Shown: piece by piece, positions 14,984 to 23,552 of the stretch
Position numbering within the stretch: the stretch's first letter is position 1
Layout of the letters: every line of letters begins with the position of its first letter
Origin: Mucilaginibacter ginkgonis
GTDB lineage: Bacteria; Bacteroidota; Bacteroidia; Sphingobacteriales; Sphingobacteriaceae
Assembly (NCBI RefSeq): GCF_009754905.2
Contig: NZ_CP066775.1
Span: 1,984,001-2,048,000 of the forward strand
DNA length: 64,000 bases
Reading direction: 5' to 3'
Translations under genes and position numbers: made by a program
Notes under the pieces: model-generated
Databases searched by the model: none
Told to the model about the DNA's origin: nothing
What the model saw: the letters and a program-made list of their open reading frames with translations, nothing else

Positions 14984-15627
14984 GGGGCAAGCCTTACAAT
15001 CTTCCAGTTATTTTTGTCTGCTTTCTTGAAAACTATCCTGTCATGCAGGCGGCTGCGGCGGCCTTGCCAAAACTCAAACATGGTTGGTTTCAAAATGTAG
15101 CCACCCCAGTGAGCTGGTTTTGGCACTTCCTTACCTTCGTACTCAGCGGTTAGCTGATCCATCCTTTTCTCCAATAAGTCGCGTCCATCGATTTCCTGGC
15201 TCTGCGGCGAAACCACAGCACCCAATTGGCTTTTAACCGGCCTGGAGTGAAAATATTCTTCCGATTGCTGCTTACTTAATTTCTCGATGGTCCCCTCAAT
15301 ACGTATCTGCCTCTCCAGTGGTCCCCACCAAAAAGTGATAGCTGCCAAAGGATTTTTTGCCAACTCGCGGCCCTTACGGCTCAGGTAGTTGGTATAAAAC
15401 ATAAAGCCATTCTTGTTGTAGCCCTTAAGCAAAACAATACGAGCCGAAGGCCGGCCATCTGATGTTGCTGTAGCTAAGGTCATGGCATTTGGCTCGTACA
15501 TTTCGGCCGCCATAGCGTTGTTAAACCAGCTGTCGAACTGGATAAACGGATCTGATTTAACGTCTTGTTCAGACAGGGTAGCTGTCTTATAATCTTGCCG
15601 CAGGTTTTCTATATCTTTTTGCTCCAT
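14980..15627 (-). CDS. pdxH: Pyridoxamine 5'-phosphate oxidase
   Basis: A 215-residue FMN enzyme that oxidises pyridoxamine/pyridoxine phosphate to PLP. The PNPOx core is present (MTLATATSDGRPSARIVLLKG, FMFYTNYLSRKGRELAKNP, FWWGPLERQIRIEG), as is the C-terminal dimerisation segment (EFWQGRRSRLHDRI, WKIVRLAP). ATG 15627 is preferred over an adjacent TTG. A TAGATTTG promoter box ends 5 nt before the ATG, which predicts a leaderless transcript. It shares a 4-bp overlap with nuoC. Confidence 0.95.
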   Translation of the reverse strand: MEQKDIENLRQDYKTATLSEQDVKSDPFIQFDSWFNNAMAAEMYEPNAMTLATATSDGRPSARIVLLKGYNKNGFMFYTNYLSRKGRELAKNPLAAITFWWGPLERQIRIEGTIEKLSKQQSEEYFHSRPVKSQLGAVVSPQSQEIDGRDLLEKRMDQLTAEYEGKEVPKPAHWGGYILKPTMFEFWQGRRSRLHDRIVFKKADKNNWKIVRLAP

Positions 15628-15632
15628 CAAAG

Positions 15633-15640
15633 CAAATCTA
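15633..15640 (-). promoter_or_regulatory. -7 box TAGATTTG before pdxH
   Basis: An exact match to the Bacteroidota TAnnTTTG consensus, 5 nt upstream of the ATG. No convincing -33 TTTG is seen. Confidence 0.6.
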
Positions 15641-15696
15641 CAAATACCGTTGAGTAATAGCTTATGTTGAGTTAATACTTTACCGTTATCAGAACA

Positions 15697-15704
15697 TAAA
15701 TTTG
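15697..15704 (+). promoter_or_regulatory. -7 box TAAATTTG before yqgE
   Basis: Matches TAnnTTTG, 31 nt before the yqgE ATG. It is divergent from the pdxH box. Confidence 0.55.
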
Positions 15705-15735
15705 TGCTTAACGTTATAAATAAAACGCTAATAAT

Positions 15736-16299
15736 ATGCTTAGTAATGTGGTGGCTGCGCCCGGCCGTTTATTGATTTCAGAACCATTTATGATGGACCC
15801 CAACTTTAAACGCTCGGTTGTATTATTGACTGAGCATACCGAGGATGGATCTGTAGGGTTTGTGCTTAACCAGCAAAGCGTGTATTTATTAAGCGATGTG
15901 TTGCCTAACGTTTCTTATTCTGACCTGCCTGTTTTTATTGGCGGACCGGTTGGCACAGATACGCTGCACTTTATACATTGTGTGCCGGAAAAGATAAGTG
16001 GTGGTATAGAAATAGCAACGGGTATATTTTGGGGCGGCGATTTTGAACATGTAAAAGATCTGGTGAGCACCTACCAGGTAACCGAAGATGAGATCAAGTT
16101 TTTTGCGGGTTATTCCGGTTGGAGCGGCGGGCAACTGGAATACGAGATTAATGAAAATGCCTGGATAGTTGCCAGCAAATTTGATACAGACACCTTGTTT
16201 AAAAGTGATGACCAGGAACTATGGAAGGAAGTGATCATTAGCCTTGGGCAGCGCTACGCGCACATTGTAAACTTCCCTGAAAACCCGATGTTAAACTAA
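15736..16299 (+). CDS. YqgE/AlgH family protein (UPF0301)
   Basis: A 187-residue soluble protein. The family opening is clear (GRLLISEPFMMDPNFKRSVVLLTEH, GSVGFVLNQ), with IGGPVGTDTLHFIH and FFAGYSGWSGGQLEYEI further on. The biochemical role of the family is unresolved; AlgH was named from alginate regulation in Pseudomonas. It is a single-gene transcript with a TAAATTTG box upstream, convergent with purE. Confidence 0.93.
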   Translation: MLSNVVAAPGRLLISEPFMMDPNFKRSVVLLTEHTEDGSVGFVLNQQSVYLLSDVLPNVSYSDLPVFIGGPVGTDTLHFIHCVPEKISGGIEIATGIFWGGDFEHVKDLVSTYQVTEDEIKFFAGYSGWSGGQLEYEINENAWIVASKFDTDTLFKSDDQELWKEVIISLGQRYAHIVNFPENPMLN

Positions 16300-16348
16300 T
16301 AGCTGCCCCAAATGCTTTTCTGAGGAGACGGAACTATTTACAGAATGG

Positions 16349-16861
16349 CTAATACTTGCTTGGATACCCAATATCTTTCATCTCTTTTGCAGATTCTTCA
16401 ACCTTTGATTTCAAATCTTCCTTATAGATCTTCAAATTCTGAGTTACGGCTTCGTCTGCTATGGCAATGATCTGCGCGGCCAATATACCTGCGTTTTTAG
16501 CAGCGTTTAATGCCACGGTAGCTACAGGAATTCCGTTAGGCATTTGCAGGATAGACAGCACAGAGTCCCAGCCGTCAATGGAATTACTCGACTTTACAGG
16601 CACACCAATTACAGGCAAATGGGTTAATGATGCAACCATACCCGGCAGGTGGGCTGCGCCGCCTGCGCCGGCGATTATCACTTTTAGGCCCCGGCTTTCG
16701 GCTGTGCGGGCATAGTCAAACATACGGTCGGGAGTGCGGTGCGCAGATACAACTGTTATTTCGTGATTTACGCCAAGGTCTTTTAAGATGTCGGCTGCAT
16801 CCTGCATAATGTTCAGGTCGCTTTTGCTGCCCATTATAATTCCAACTTTTGCTTCGCTCAT
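16349..16861 (-). CDS. purE: N5-carboxyaminoimidazole ribonucleotide mutase
   Basis: A 170-residue class I PurE, which rearranges N5-CAIR to CAIR in purine synthesis. The substrate-binding motif IIMGSKSD is at residues ~8-15, followed by [27 protein letters not shown] and [10 protein letters not shown]. It is the last gene of a purK / membrane protein / purE operon; its ATG overlaps the previous stop by 4 bp. PurK supplies its substrate. Confidence 0.96.
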   Translation of the reverse strand: MSEAKVGIIMGSKSDLNIMQDAADILKDLGVNHEITVVSAHRTPDRMFDYARTAESRGLKVIIAGAGGAAHLPGMVASLTHLPVIGVPVKSSNSIDGWDSVLSILQMPNGIPVATVALNAAKNAGILAAQIIAIADEAVTQNLKIYKEDLKSKVEESAKEMKDIGYPSKY

Positions 16862-17391
16862 TTTGGTGTATTTAAGGTGTAGCCTGCAAGCATCCGGCTT
16901 CTGTCCATCGGCTTCGCGTTGGCTAAATTAATAATTAAGGCCGTAAGTTTTTGCTGGTCTACATTGCTCACACTGCCCAAACTAATGTTTATCTCCTGGA
17001 AGCCCATAGCCTCATTTACCTTTTTCATGCGGGGGCTGCCTTTTATCAGGTCCTTATATTCTTCTTTTATGATGAGGCAAACAAAAGGCTGTTTATGTAT
17101 TGTGATCCAGTAAGCATGGTCAATGGTGTTCCAGTTCACAAAATCGTTATAGGCAGTACGGTCGAAAATGCCCGTTTCATTAATGATGATCTGCGGACGG
17201 CGGTCAAACAGGTTAAACAACGCGAACGGATATCCCAACCCGAAAAAACAAATGCAAAACCAATTAATCCAGGGAATGTCATTATACCGATTAGTGATTA
17301 TCATCCAAGCGGATGGGATTACAAACACCGAGACTAACAGCATCAATCTTATTGCTTTCCATCTTGATTTATAAATAATGATCTCGTCCAA
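16858..17391 (-). CDS. STM3941-like membrane protein inside the purKE operon
   Basis: A 177-residue protein. Two membrane helices (~residues 15-32 and 42-62) are followed by a soluble domain ([34 protein letters not shown]...). The layout and the 'G(i/l)...W..I..' pattern fit the STM3941 family of unknown function, a PH-like domain behind two helices. It lies 10 bp after purK and overlaps purE by 4 bp, so it is co-translated with them. A role in purine synthesis is not expected; it may be a passenger. The family call is from pattern recognition only. Confidence 0.58.
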   Translation of the reverse strand: MDEIIIYKSRWKAIRLMLLVSVFVIPSAWMIITNRYNDIPWINWFCICFFGLGYPFALFNLFDRRPQIIINETGIFDRTAYNDFVNWNTIDHAYWITIHKQPFVCLIIKEEYKDLIKGSPRMKKVNEAMGFQEINISLGSVSNVDQQKLTALIINLANAKPMDRSRMLAGYTLNTPK

Positions 17392-17401
17392 TGGCGCTCA
17401 C

Positions 17402-18541
17402 TTAACTCACCACCTTCAAAATATCCTGCACGTAACGCGCTTTTTCAATAGCTTTTGCACGGTCCGCGTCGACAACGGTTATATGTCCCATTTTACGAAA
17501 GGGTTTAGTAAGCGCTTTGCCATACAGGTGTATGTAAACACCTTCCCGTTTTAACGCTTTTTCGATGCCCTGGTACACAGCGGGGCCTTCGTGTCCGGCT
17601 TCGCCAAGCAAGTTAATCATTACGGCATTGTTCAGGCAGTCAGTGTCGCCCAAGGGCTGATTAAAAATTGCCCGCAAATGCTGCTCGAATTGCGAAACCA
17701 CATTACCCTCTATAGTTTGGTGCCCGCTATTATGCGGACGCGGAGCCAGTTCGTTAACCAATATCCTGCCATGTTTATCTAAAAACATTTCCACTGCCAG
17801 TAAACCCACAATTTTAAGTTTGCCTGCAATATCTTTTGCAATTTCTTCAGCCTGCTGATGCAGTTCAAATGGCAGTGTCGACGGCGATATCAGAAATTCT
17901 ACCAAATTAGCTTCCGGGTTAAATTCCATCTCTACCATCGGGAAAGCCTTTATCTCGCCATCATCGTTGCGTGCGACTATAACTGCTATCTCTTTCTCAA
18001 AATCAATCCACTCTTCAATGATGCTCGGATGTGTAAAGGCTTTGTCAAGGTAAGTCTCATCTATCACCTTATAAACGCCTTTACCATCATATCCGTCCCG
18101 GCGAAGCTTTTGAATATATGGGAACTTAATATGCGCGTGCTTCAAATCGGCAACATTAGTTATTGATTGAAACTCTGCCGTTGGGATGTCGTTTTCCTTG
18201 AAGAATTGCTTTTGCAGGCCTTTATCCTGTATCAGGCGAATGACACGCGGTTGCGGATAAACTGTTACCCCCTCACGTTCCAATTTCTCAAGCGCGTCTA
18301 CATTTACCTTTTCAATTTCAATGGTGATGAGGTCGACAGTTTTGCCGAATTTATAAACGGTATCAAAATCCTGCAAAGACCCCACGGTAAACTCGTCGCA
18401 TAGTTTGCGGCAGGGAGCTTCCCTGTCCGGGTCAAGCACCTTTACGGTTACATTGTAGTTTATCGCTTGCTGTATAAGCATCCGGCCCAGCTGACCGCCG
18501 CCTAATATGCCCAATTTAAGATCGCCGTAAAATGCTTTCAT
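17402..18541 (-). CDS. purK: N5-carboxyaminoimidazole ribonucleotide synthase
   Basis: A 379-residue ATP-grasp enzyme that carboxylates AIR with bicarbonate and ATP. It has the N-terminal LGILGGGQLGRMLIQ, ATP-grasp segments YIQKLRRDGYDGKGVYKV and EEWIDFEKEIAVIVARN, metal-binding EMFLDKHGRILVNELAPRPHNSGHQTIE, and GKALTKPFRKMGHITV near the end. Its length is normal. It is first in the operon with the STM3941-like gene and purE. Confidence 0.96.
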   Translation of the reverse strand: MKAFYGDLKLGILGGGQLGRMLIQQAINYNVTVKVLDPDREAPCRKLCDEFTVGSLQDFDTVYKFGKTVDLITIEIEKVNVDALEKLEREGVTVYPQPRVIRLIQDKGLQKQFFKENDIPTAEFQSITNVADLKHAHIKFPYIQKLRRDGYDGKGVYKVIDETYLDKAFTHPSIIEEWIDFEKEIAVIVARNDDGEIKAFPMVEMEFNPEANLVEFLISPSTLPFELHQQAEEIAKDIAGKLKIVGLLAVEMFLDKHGRILVNELAPRPHNSGHQTIEGNVVSQFEQHLRAIFNQPLGDTDCLNNAVMINLLGEAGHEGPAVYQGIEKALKREGVYIHLYGKALTKPFRKMGHITVVDADRAKAIEKARYVQDILKVVS

Positions 18542-18601
18542 GATATCTTATTGCAAGTTTAGGGCAAAAGATTGAAATAGCCTAAGCCCTCAGAAACAAA
18601 A

Positions 18602-18629
18602 AGCCCCGGCATGTTTCCAAACCGGGGCT
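18602..18629 (-). terminator. Terminator of the glutamate dehydrogenase gene
   Basis: An 8-bp GC stem AGCCCCGG/CCGGGGCT with a 12-nt loop, followed on the minus strand by TTTTTG, 22 bp after the stop. Confidence 0.9.
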
Positions 18630-18650
18630 ATAAATACATTTATTGACCGA

Positions 18651-20084
18651 TCACGGCCAAACACCAAGGTTTTGGTATGATATCGCGATCTTGTTTATAG
18701 AACCTACCAAAGCGGCAGTACGCATAGTATCTATCTTAGAATTGCCTTTGTAAATACTGCGGATCTCGTGGTAAGAGCGGATCATGGTATCTTCTAAGCC
18801 AGAGTTAACCAGTTCTAATTCGGTAGCGCCTTTCACAATGGCATTGCGTTGTACATCTGTTAATGCCACACCAGTAATACCTTCTACCATGTTTACCAAA
18901 TTTTTGTTGGCATTTTCTTCGAAGCGGCGGTTCATACGCCCAAACGCTACGTGCGAAAGGTTCTTTAACCATTCGAAATAAGAAACGGTAACACCGCCGG
19001 CATTGGCGTACATATCAGGGATGATGATACCACCGTTTTTATAGAATATCGCTTCAGCTTCGGGACTGGTTGGTCCGTTAGCACCCTCTGCAATTATTTT
19101 GGTTTGCAAACGGCCAACGTTCTCAACCGTAATTTGATTTTCCAAAGCAGCAGGCACCAAAATATCGCATGGCTGCTCCAAACCTTCGCCTGAATTTTTG
19201 AATTCTTTGGCACCAGGATAACCTAAGATAGAGCCGGTTTCTTTACGGTGCTGGAAAACGGCGTCAACATCAAGTCCGTTTTCATTGTAGATGGCGCCTT
19301 CGTATTCGCAAAGGCCAACAATGGTAGCACCATATTCTGCCAAAAATTTAGCAGAATAAAAGCCTACATTACCAAGGCCCTGCACAATCACACGTTTGCC
19401 ATTGATACCGGCAGTTAAACCGATGGCTTGCATATCTTCTGCAACACTTACACACTCGCGCACGGCCATTGCCACGCCCCGGCCGGTAGCCTCTCGGCGG
19501 CCCGCAATACCGTGCAATGAAAGTGGTTTACCGGTTACTGCACCTAGTGAATCCAGCTGACCAGGGTTCATTGTTGAATAAGTATCTGCAATCCAGCCCA
19601 TTTCGCGCTCGCCTGATCCATAATCAGGGGCCGGAACGTCTGTACTTGGGCCAATAAAGTTTTTCTTGATCAATTCCACCGTATAGCGGCGGGTTATGTT
19701 CTCTAACTCTTGTACTGTATAATTCTTGGGGTTGATCTTGATACCACCTTTAGCGCCGCCAAATGGAACGTTTACGATAGCACATTTATAAGTCATCAAG
19801 GCGGCAAGCGCCATTACTTCGTCCTCGTTAACCATATCGCTGTAGCGGATACCGCCTTTAGTTGGCGACTGGTGGTGCGAGTGTTCTACCCTCCAGGCGT
19901 CTATCACCTCGAAACCATTGCCTTTACGTATAGGAAAACGGAAACGATAAACGCTGTTACATGATTTTATCTGGTCTAACAGGCCGGCATCATGCTGGGT
20001 AAACTGTGCTGCATAGTCGAAGTTTTTGCACACATCTCCAAAAAAATGCGTGTCTCCGTATACAACATTAAGATTTGTAGCCAT
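18651..20084 (-). CDS. Glu/Leu/Phe/Val dehydrogenase (glutamate dehydrogenase)
   Basis: A 477-residue NAD(P)-dependent amino acid dehydrogenase linking 2-oxoglutarate/ammonia and glutamate. Visible are the substrate pocket KGGIRYS, catalytic-lysine segment [40 protein letters not shown], the Rossmann motif [15 protein letters not shown], and [11 protein letters not shown] near the C-terminal domain. It is longer than many hexameric GDHs because of an N-terminal extension, as in other Bacteroidota. The substrate is most likely glutamate, though leucine cannot be fully excluded. It is 42 bp after ccmD and ends at a terminator. Confidence 0.9.
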   Translation of the reverse strand: MATNLNVVYGDTHFFGDVCKNFDYAAQFTQHDAGLLDQIKSCNSVYRFRFPIRKGNGFEVIDAWRVEHSHHQSPTKGGIRYSDMVNEDEVMALAALMTYKCAIVNVPFGGAKGGIKINPKNYTVQELENITRRYTVELIKKNFIGPSTDVPAPDYGSGEREMGWIADTYSTMNPGQLDSLGAVTGKPLSLHGIAGRREATGRGVAMAVRECVSVAEDMQAIGLTAGINGKRVIVQGLGNVGFYSAKFLAEYGATIVGLCEYEGAIYNENGLDVDAVFQHRKETGSILGYPGAKEFKNSGEGLEQPCDILVPAALENQITVENVGRLQTKIIAEGANGPTSPEAEAIFYKNGGIIIPDMYANAGGVTVSYFEWLKNLSHVAFGRMNRRFEENANKNLVNMVEGITGVALTDVQRNAIVKGATELELVNSGLEDTMIRSYHEIRSIYKGNSKIDTMRTAALVGSINKIAISYQNLGVWP

Positions 20085-20126
20085 AATTAAAATATTAAGT
20101 AAATAATTGGTTCTGTTTAAGCGGAT

Positions 20127-20330
20127 CTAACCGCGTTTTTCAAGTTTTTTTAAGCGGCTGTCCATCATGAATAAGTAAATGGCAAGCCCTACAAATACAA
20201 TCGCGATAGTGCCAACAACCACGTATATGTAACCGTTGCTGCGCATAGTATCGGCCATTTCTACCTGTTGCTGCGCAAAAACGGGCATGTACGCTGCAAG
20301 CAAAATGATAAGGGTGAATAATTTCTTCAT
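20127..20330 (-). CDS. CcmD-like small membrane protein of cytochrome c maturation
   Basis: A 67-residue protein. It has a signal-like hydrophobic start (to ~residue 20, AQQQ), then a second membrane helix (~34-55) and a basic end (SRLKKLEKRG). This matches the small CcmD-type protein that binds CcmC and CcmE. Its ATG follows the ccmC stop with no gap, a strong coupling signal. The sequence itself is poorly conserved, so the call rests mainly on context. Confidence 0.72.
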   Translation of the reverse strand: MKKLFTLIILLAAYMPVFAQQQVEMADTMRSNGYIYVVVGTIAIVFVGLAIYLFMMDSRLKKLEKRG

Positions 20331-21005
20331 TTAGTCGATGTTGTTTTTTTTGTATTCAATTGCGCTCATGCGGTATCGCAAAGTTGCTACCCATACTGCT
20401 AAAAGGCTCCATCCTATAAATGCCGGATAAAGTACAATACGCATACGGTTGTCTAAGTCAAGCTTGCCAAATGCAGGGTTACCGCCATTACCGGGGTGCA
20501 AAGAATCCGTCATGCGGGGCAATACCATAATAAGTACTATCATTACCGGGAAGGCAAAAATGTTGTATACTGCCGATATCTTGGCGCGCTTTTGCTCTTC
20601 ATCAATAGAATTTCTAAGCACCAGGTAAGCACAGTACAGTAAGAAAGCAATGGCCGCGCTGTTTTGTTTAGGGTCATTGCTCCAAAATTCGCCCCAGGTA
20701 TACTTGGCCCAAAGCATGCCGGTAACCAACCCAATAATAAAAAAGAATATGCCCGTATTCGCGCATTCAACAGCGATAAGATCATACTCCGGCTTTTGAG
20801 TTGAAAGATATTTAATGCTGTAAATAACCGAGATGGTGAACACCGTGAACATGGCCATCCACATGGGCACATGAAAGTAAACATTGCGAATGGTCTCGTG
20901 CATTATAGGCAGCCTTGGTACGCCCAACAGCAAACCCGCGAAGAGGGTATAAAAAATGATCAGTACGGTAAGTACTTTCCACCAGGTTTGGTATATAAAC
21001 TTCAT
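20331..21005 (-). CDS. ccmC: Cytochrome c biogenesis heme-handling protein CcmC
   Basis: A 224-residue integral membrane protein with about six helices. It carries the tryptophan-rich heme motif (WGEFWSNDPKQNSAA, ~residues 103-117), and the flanking His residues lie in HETIRNVYFHVPMWM and near the C-terminal SLHPG. CcmC places heme on CcmE in the System I pathway. It is followed without a gap by ccmD. ccmB is 1.8 kb upstream, separated by an unrelated gene and repeats; ccmE and ccmF are 15 kb away. Confidence 0.9.
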   Translation of the reverse strand: MKFIYQTWWKVLTVLIIFYTLFAGLLLGVPRLPIMHETIRNVYFHVPMWMAMFTVFTISVIYSIKYLSTQKPEYDLIAVECANTGIFFFIIGLVTGMLWAKYTWGEFWSNDPKQNSAAIAFLLYCAYLVLRNSIDEEQKRAKISAVYNIFAFPVMIVLIMVLPRMTDSLHPGNGGNPAFGKLDLDNRMRIVLYPAFIGWSLLAVWVATLRYRMSAIEYKKNNID

Positions 21006-21323
21006 GCTGTTTAAAACCCTGCAAAGTTAAGCAAATAACCAATTTTTACTATGCATGCATAAAAATTTAACAGGGTTACAATGCTTGCCAATTTACACTA
21101 AGGATATAGTATTTAAAGACGGTTTTAGTTTAAGAAGTAGTTACCTATTGGAATTTGAAAAGGTTGATTCGTGAAATAGTTTTGATGTTTAGTAAATACG
21201 TTTCTTAAATTTTCAGTGTAAAGTTTAAGAGTAACTGCTTGTGATAATTAAAATCTGCAACATTAGCATTCTTGTGGAATAGATTTCCAGGGTAGTATTC
21301 TAGGTGCGCTGTCATGTAAATTG

Positions 21324-21505
21324 GGCGTTACTAAAACAATGTTGTGGCCGTGATTTACGCTCATACTGCACAACGCCTTAGCCACAGGCTGGTATCCGCT
21401 TCAATCGCTAACTCAACTCTCGTAAACCCTGATCCGCATAGTCATCGGGAGGGGTCGGGCCATACGCTGTATCTGCTGCTCATGATGCCGCTCCTGTCCG
21501 TAACG
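21324..21505 (-). repeat. Divergent copies of the GCGTTA...TAACGC structured repeat
   Basis: On the minus strand, 21410-21324 starts GTTAGCGATTGAAGCGGATA and ends TAGTAACGCCC, the termini of the ~90-bp repeat family, but the middle is unlike other copies. A second fragment at 21455-21505 contains GGGTCGGGC and GTAACGC. The rest of the 21006-21544 gap is AT-rich with no gene that I can support. Confidence 0.55.
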
Positions 21506-21544
21506 CTGTTCGCCCGCCAAAGATTGCACTACATTATTTTGTTA

Positions 21545-22738
21545 CTAATTCTTCACCCCTTCAGGCAAATAATCAACCGGTAGCAATTGCGCCACTTTAG
21601 AAAGCGACCAGTTGCCTTCATACAAAGTATTACCCGGCGATACCACCACGCCGTTGTCGTCAAACAAAACATAGTCATTGTATAAGGTAATGATGCTGGT
21701 CTCAAAGTTTTCCATATCCAGCGGGCGGTAAAGGTCCTTAAAGTCAAAGGTCTCTTTCTTTTTTGTGTAAACTACATATAAACAGCCCGGGAAAGCCATG
21801 GCGTATATACCCGGCATTTGCGTTGGGTGTAAAACATTGTCAACTTTTAGCGGCTGTCTGATGAGGTGTTCATCATATTTGGGCAGCTCTTCTAACTTTG
21901 CCCAAAACATCACCGAGTCGCGGTTGCCGGCAGCTTTAAATTTATCCAGTTTTTGCTGTATCAATTCTTCCGATGGTCGCTGTAAGTTCGGCTTTCGCTG
22001 CAATATGCGTATCACAAAACCGTCCTTATCCATCGTGTTATGAATAAGCGATCGATAAAACTGCATGGCGGAGCCGTAATAGATCTCTTCGCGGCGGGCA
22101 GCCCATTTGGCCTTTTGCGCTGCTGTTCCCGGTAGTTCCTGATAAAGCACTTTACCTGTCCAGGAGATAATATGGTTCAGGTTGTCGCTTTTAAATTCCT
22201 TTAGTAATATCCTTAGCTTGTAACCAATGGCGTAATTATCGATATCTAAAAAGTCATAAGAGTAGCCTTCCAGGTATTTTTTGGTTTTATGGTTAAGCAG
22301 GTTAAGGTCTTTAGGGTTGATGATCTTACACAGCTTTCCATCCGGCGTATCGCCGATAAAATCTTTTAAAAACTGTTCATAATTGCGTTTCCAGCTGCCG
22401 CCGCTGGTGATCATCACCTCGCGCAATTGCGTAACTTTAGGTACAACCTCGGCTTTTATGGTAATCGGGTTTTTGCCTACTACAATCGTTTGCAGATAGT
22501 CTTCGTAGCCTAACGAAGTCACTACCAATTCATACTGTCCGGGTTTTACGTTGTAGAGCGCGAATGTACCGTCGGCAGCGGTTGATGTTCCAAAGGTGGC
22601 GTTGCTTAGAAACACACTCGCATGGCTCAACGGTTCGCCGGTGCTTTTAATAGTCACCTTGCCGGTAATGGTGCCGGCTTGTGCCAATACTTTCATAGAA
22701 AAAAGAAGGCAGGCAATAAGGGTACAGAAATAGCGCAT
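21545..22738 (-). CDS. Exported protein with a CarboxypepD_reg-like domain
   Basis: A 397-residue protein. The signal peptide ends near VLAQAG. Residues ~22-105 are a carboxypeptidase-regulatory-like beta-sandwich (TITGKVTIKSTGEPLSHASVFL, GTSTAADGTFALYNVKPGQYELVVTSLGY), common at the N-terminus of Bacteroidota outer-membrane proteins. The remaining ~290 residues are a mixed soluble domain I do not recognise. It is not a TonB receptor; no plug or barrel follows. It lies between ccmB and ccmC and is probably periplasmic or outer-membrane associated. Confidence 0.75.
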   Translation of the reverse strand: MRYFCTLIACLLFSMKVLAQAGTITGKVTIKSTGEPLSHASVFLSNATFGTSTAADGTFALYNVKPGQYELVVTSLGYEDYLQTIVVGKNPITIKAEVVPKVTQLREVMITSGGSWKRNYEQFLKDFIGDTPDGKLCKIINPKDLNLLNHKTKKYLEGYSYDFLDIDNYAIGYKLRILLKEFKSDNLNHIISWTGKVLYQELPGTAAQKAKWAARREEIYYGSAMQFYRSLIHNTMDKDGFVIRILQRKPNLQRPSEELIQQKLDKFKAAGNRDSVMFWAKLEELPKYDEHLIRQPLKVDNVLHPTQMPGIYAMAFPGCLYVVYTKKKETFDFKDLYRPLDMENFETSIITLYNDYVLFDDNGVVVSPGNTLYEGNWSLSKVAQLLPVDYLPEGVKN

Positions 22739-22804
22739 TTACTTAACTGCCGTAATTTTAAGCGGATTTAATGAAGTGTTGATGAACCAAATTTAGCAGA
22801 AAAA

Positions 22805-23488
22805 TTAATCCTGCCACAGGTAAGGGAATAATATCAGCGAGGCCGCTACCACCATTACGTTAACCGCACACAAAATGCCGATGTTGGCGTAGCCGAAACT
22901 ACGCTCGAGCCCATCCATGGCAATCTTGCTGGTTTTAATCAGTAATAAAATAACCGGGATGATGATAGGAAAGCTTAGTACAGCCATCAGTGTTCCGCCA
23001 TTTCCTGCCTTAGCGGCAACCGCGGCTATCATCGTAAATACCGTTGCAAAACTGATGCTGCCTAACAGAACGACGATAAAATAATAGAGCCCATCGCCTA
23101 CCGTGTTCACAAAAAATAACGAGTAAACCAACAAAGTTAGCACGCTTAATAATGTCATTAACAACACATTATAAATGATTTTGGCCAGAATTATGGCTTG
23201 CGGACTTGCTATTGAATAGTAATACAACATGCGGCTTTTACCTTCCTGCAAAAAGCTTTTGGCAATGGCATTAACCGCGGCGAAAAGCATGATGATCCAA
23301 AAAAGCACATTCCATACTAGGGGATATCCCGTGCTGCTAGTGAAGCCCGCGCTAAGATTAAACGAGATATAGCAAACGAACACTGTTGAAACGATATAGA
23401 GCAGCACACCATTAAAAGCGTACTTGGAGCGCCACTCTAACAAGATCTCTTTTTTAAGTAAAAACAGCGTATGCCTAAGCGTTTGCAT
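22805..23488 (-). CDS. ccmB: Heme exporter membrane subunit CcmB
   Basis: A 227-residue protein with about six membrane helices. The N-terminus LFLLKKEILLEWRSKYAFNG and the early FAAVNAIAKSFLQEGKSRMLYYY with SPQAIILAKIIYNVLL match CcmB, the membrane part of the CcmAB ABC module that drives release of heme-loaded CcmE. The ATPase CcmA is not in the window. A TACCTTTG box ends 4 nt before ATG. Confidence 0.9.
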   Translation of the reverse strand: MQTLRHTLFLLKKEILLEWRSKYAFNGVLLYIVSTVFVCYISFNLSAGFTSSTGYPLVWNVLFWIIMLFAAVNAIAKSFLQEGKSRMLYYYSIASPQAIILAKIIYNVLLMTLLSVLTLLVYSLFFVNTVGDGLYYFIVVLLGSISFATVFTMIAAVAAKAGNGGTLMAVLSFPIIIPVILLLIKTSKIAMDGLERSFGYANIGILCAVNVMVVAASLILFPYLWQD

Positions 23489-23492
23489 TACG

Positions 23493-23500
23493 CAAAGGTA
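23493..23500 (-). promoter_or_regulatory. -7 box TACCTTTG before ccmB
   Basis: Matches TAnnTTTG with only CGTA between it and the ATG, so the mRNA would be leaderless or nearly so. Confidence 0.6.
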
Positions 23501-23552
23501 GTTTAAAAGTGGCTAAACTACGGAAGGGCTTAAAACCGAAACTTTGAGATAT

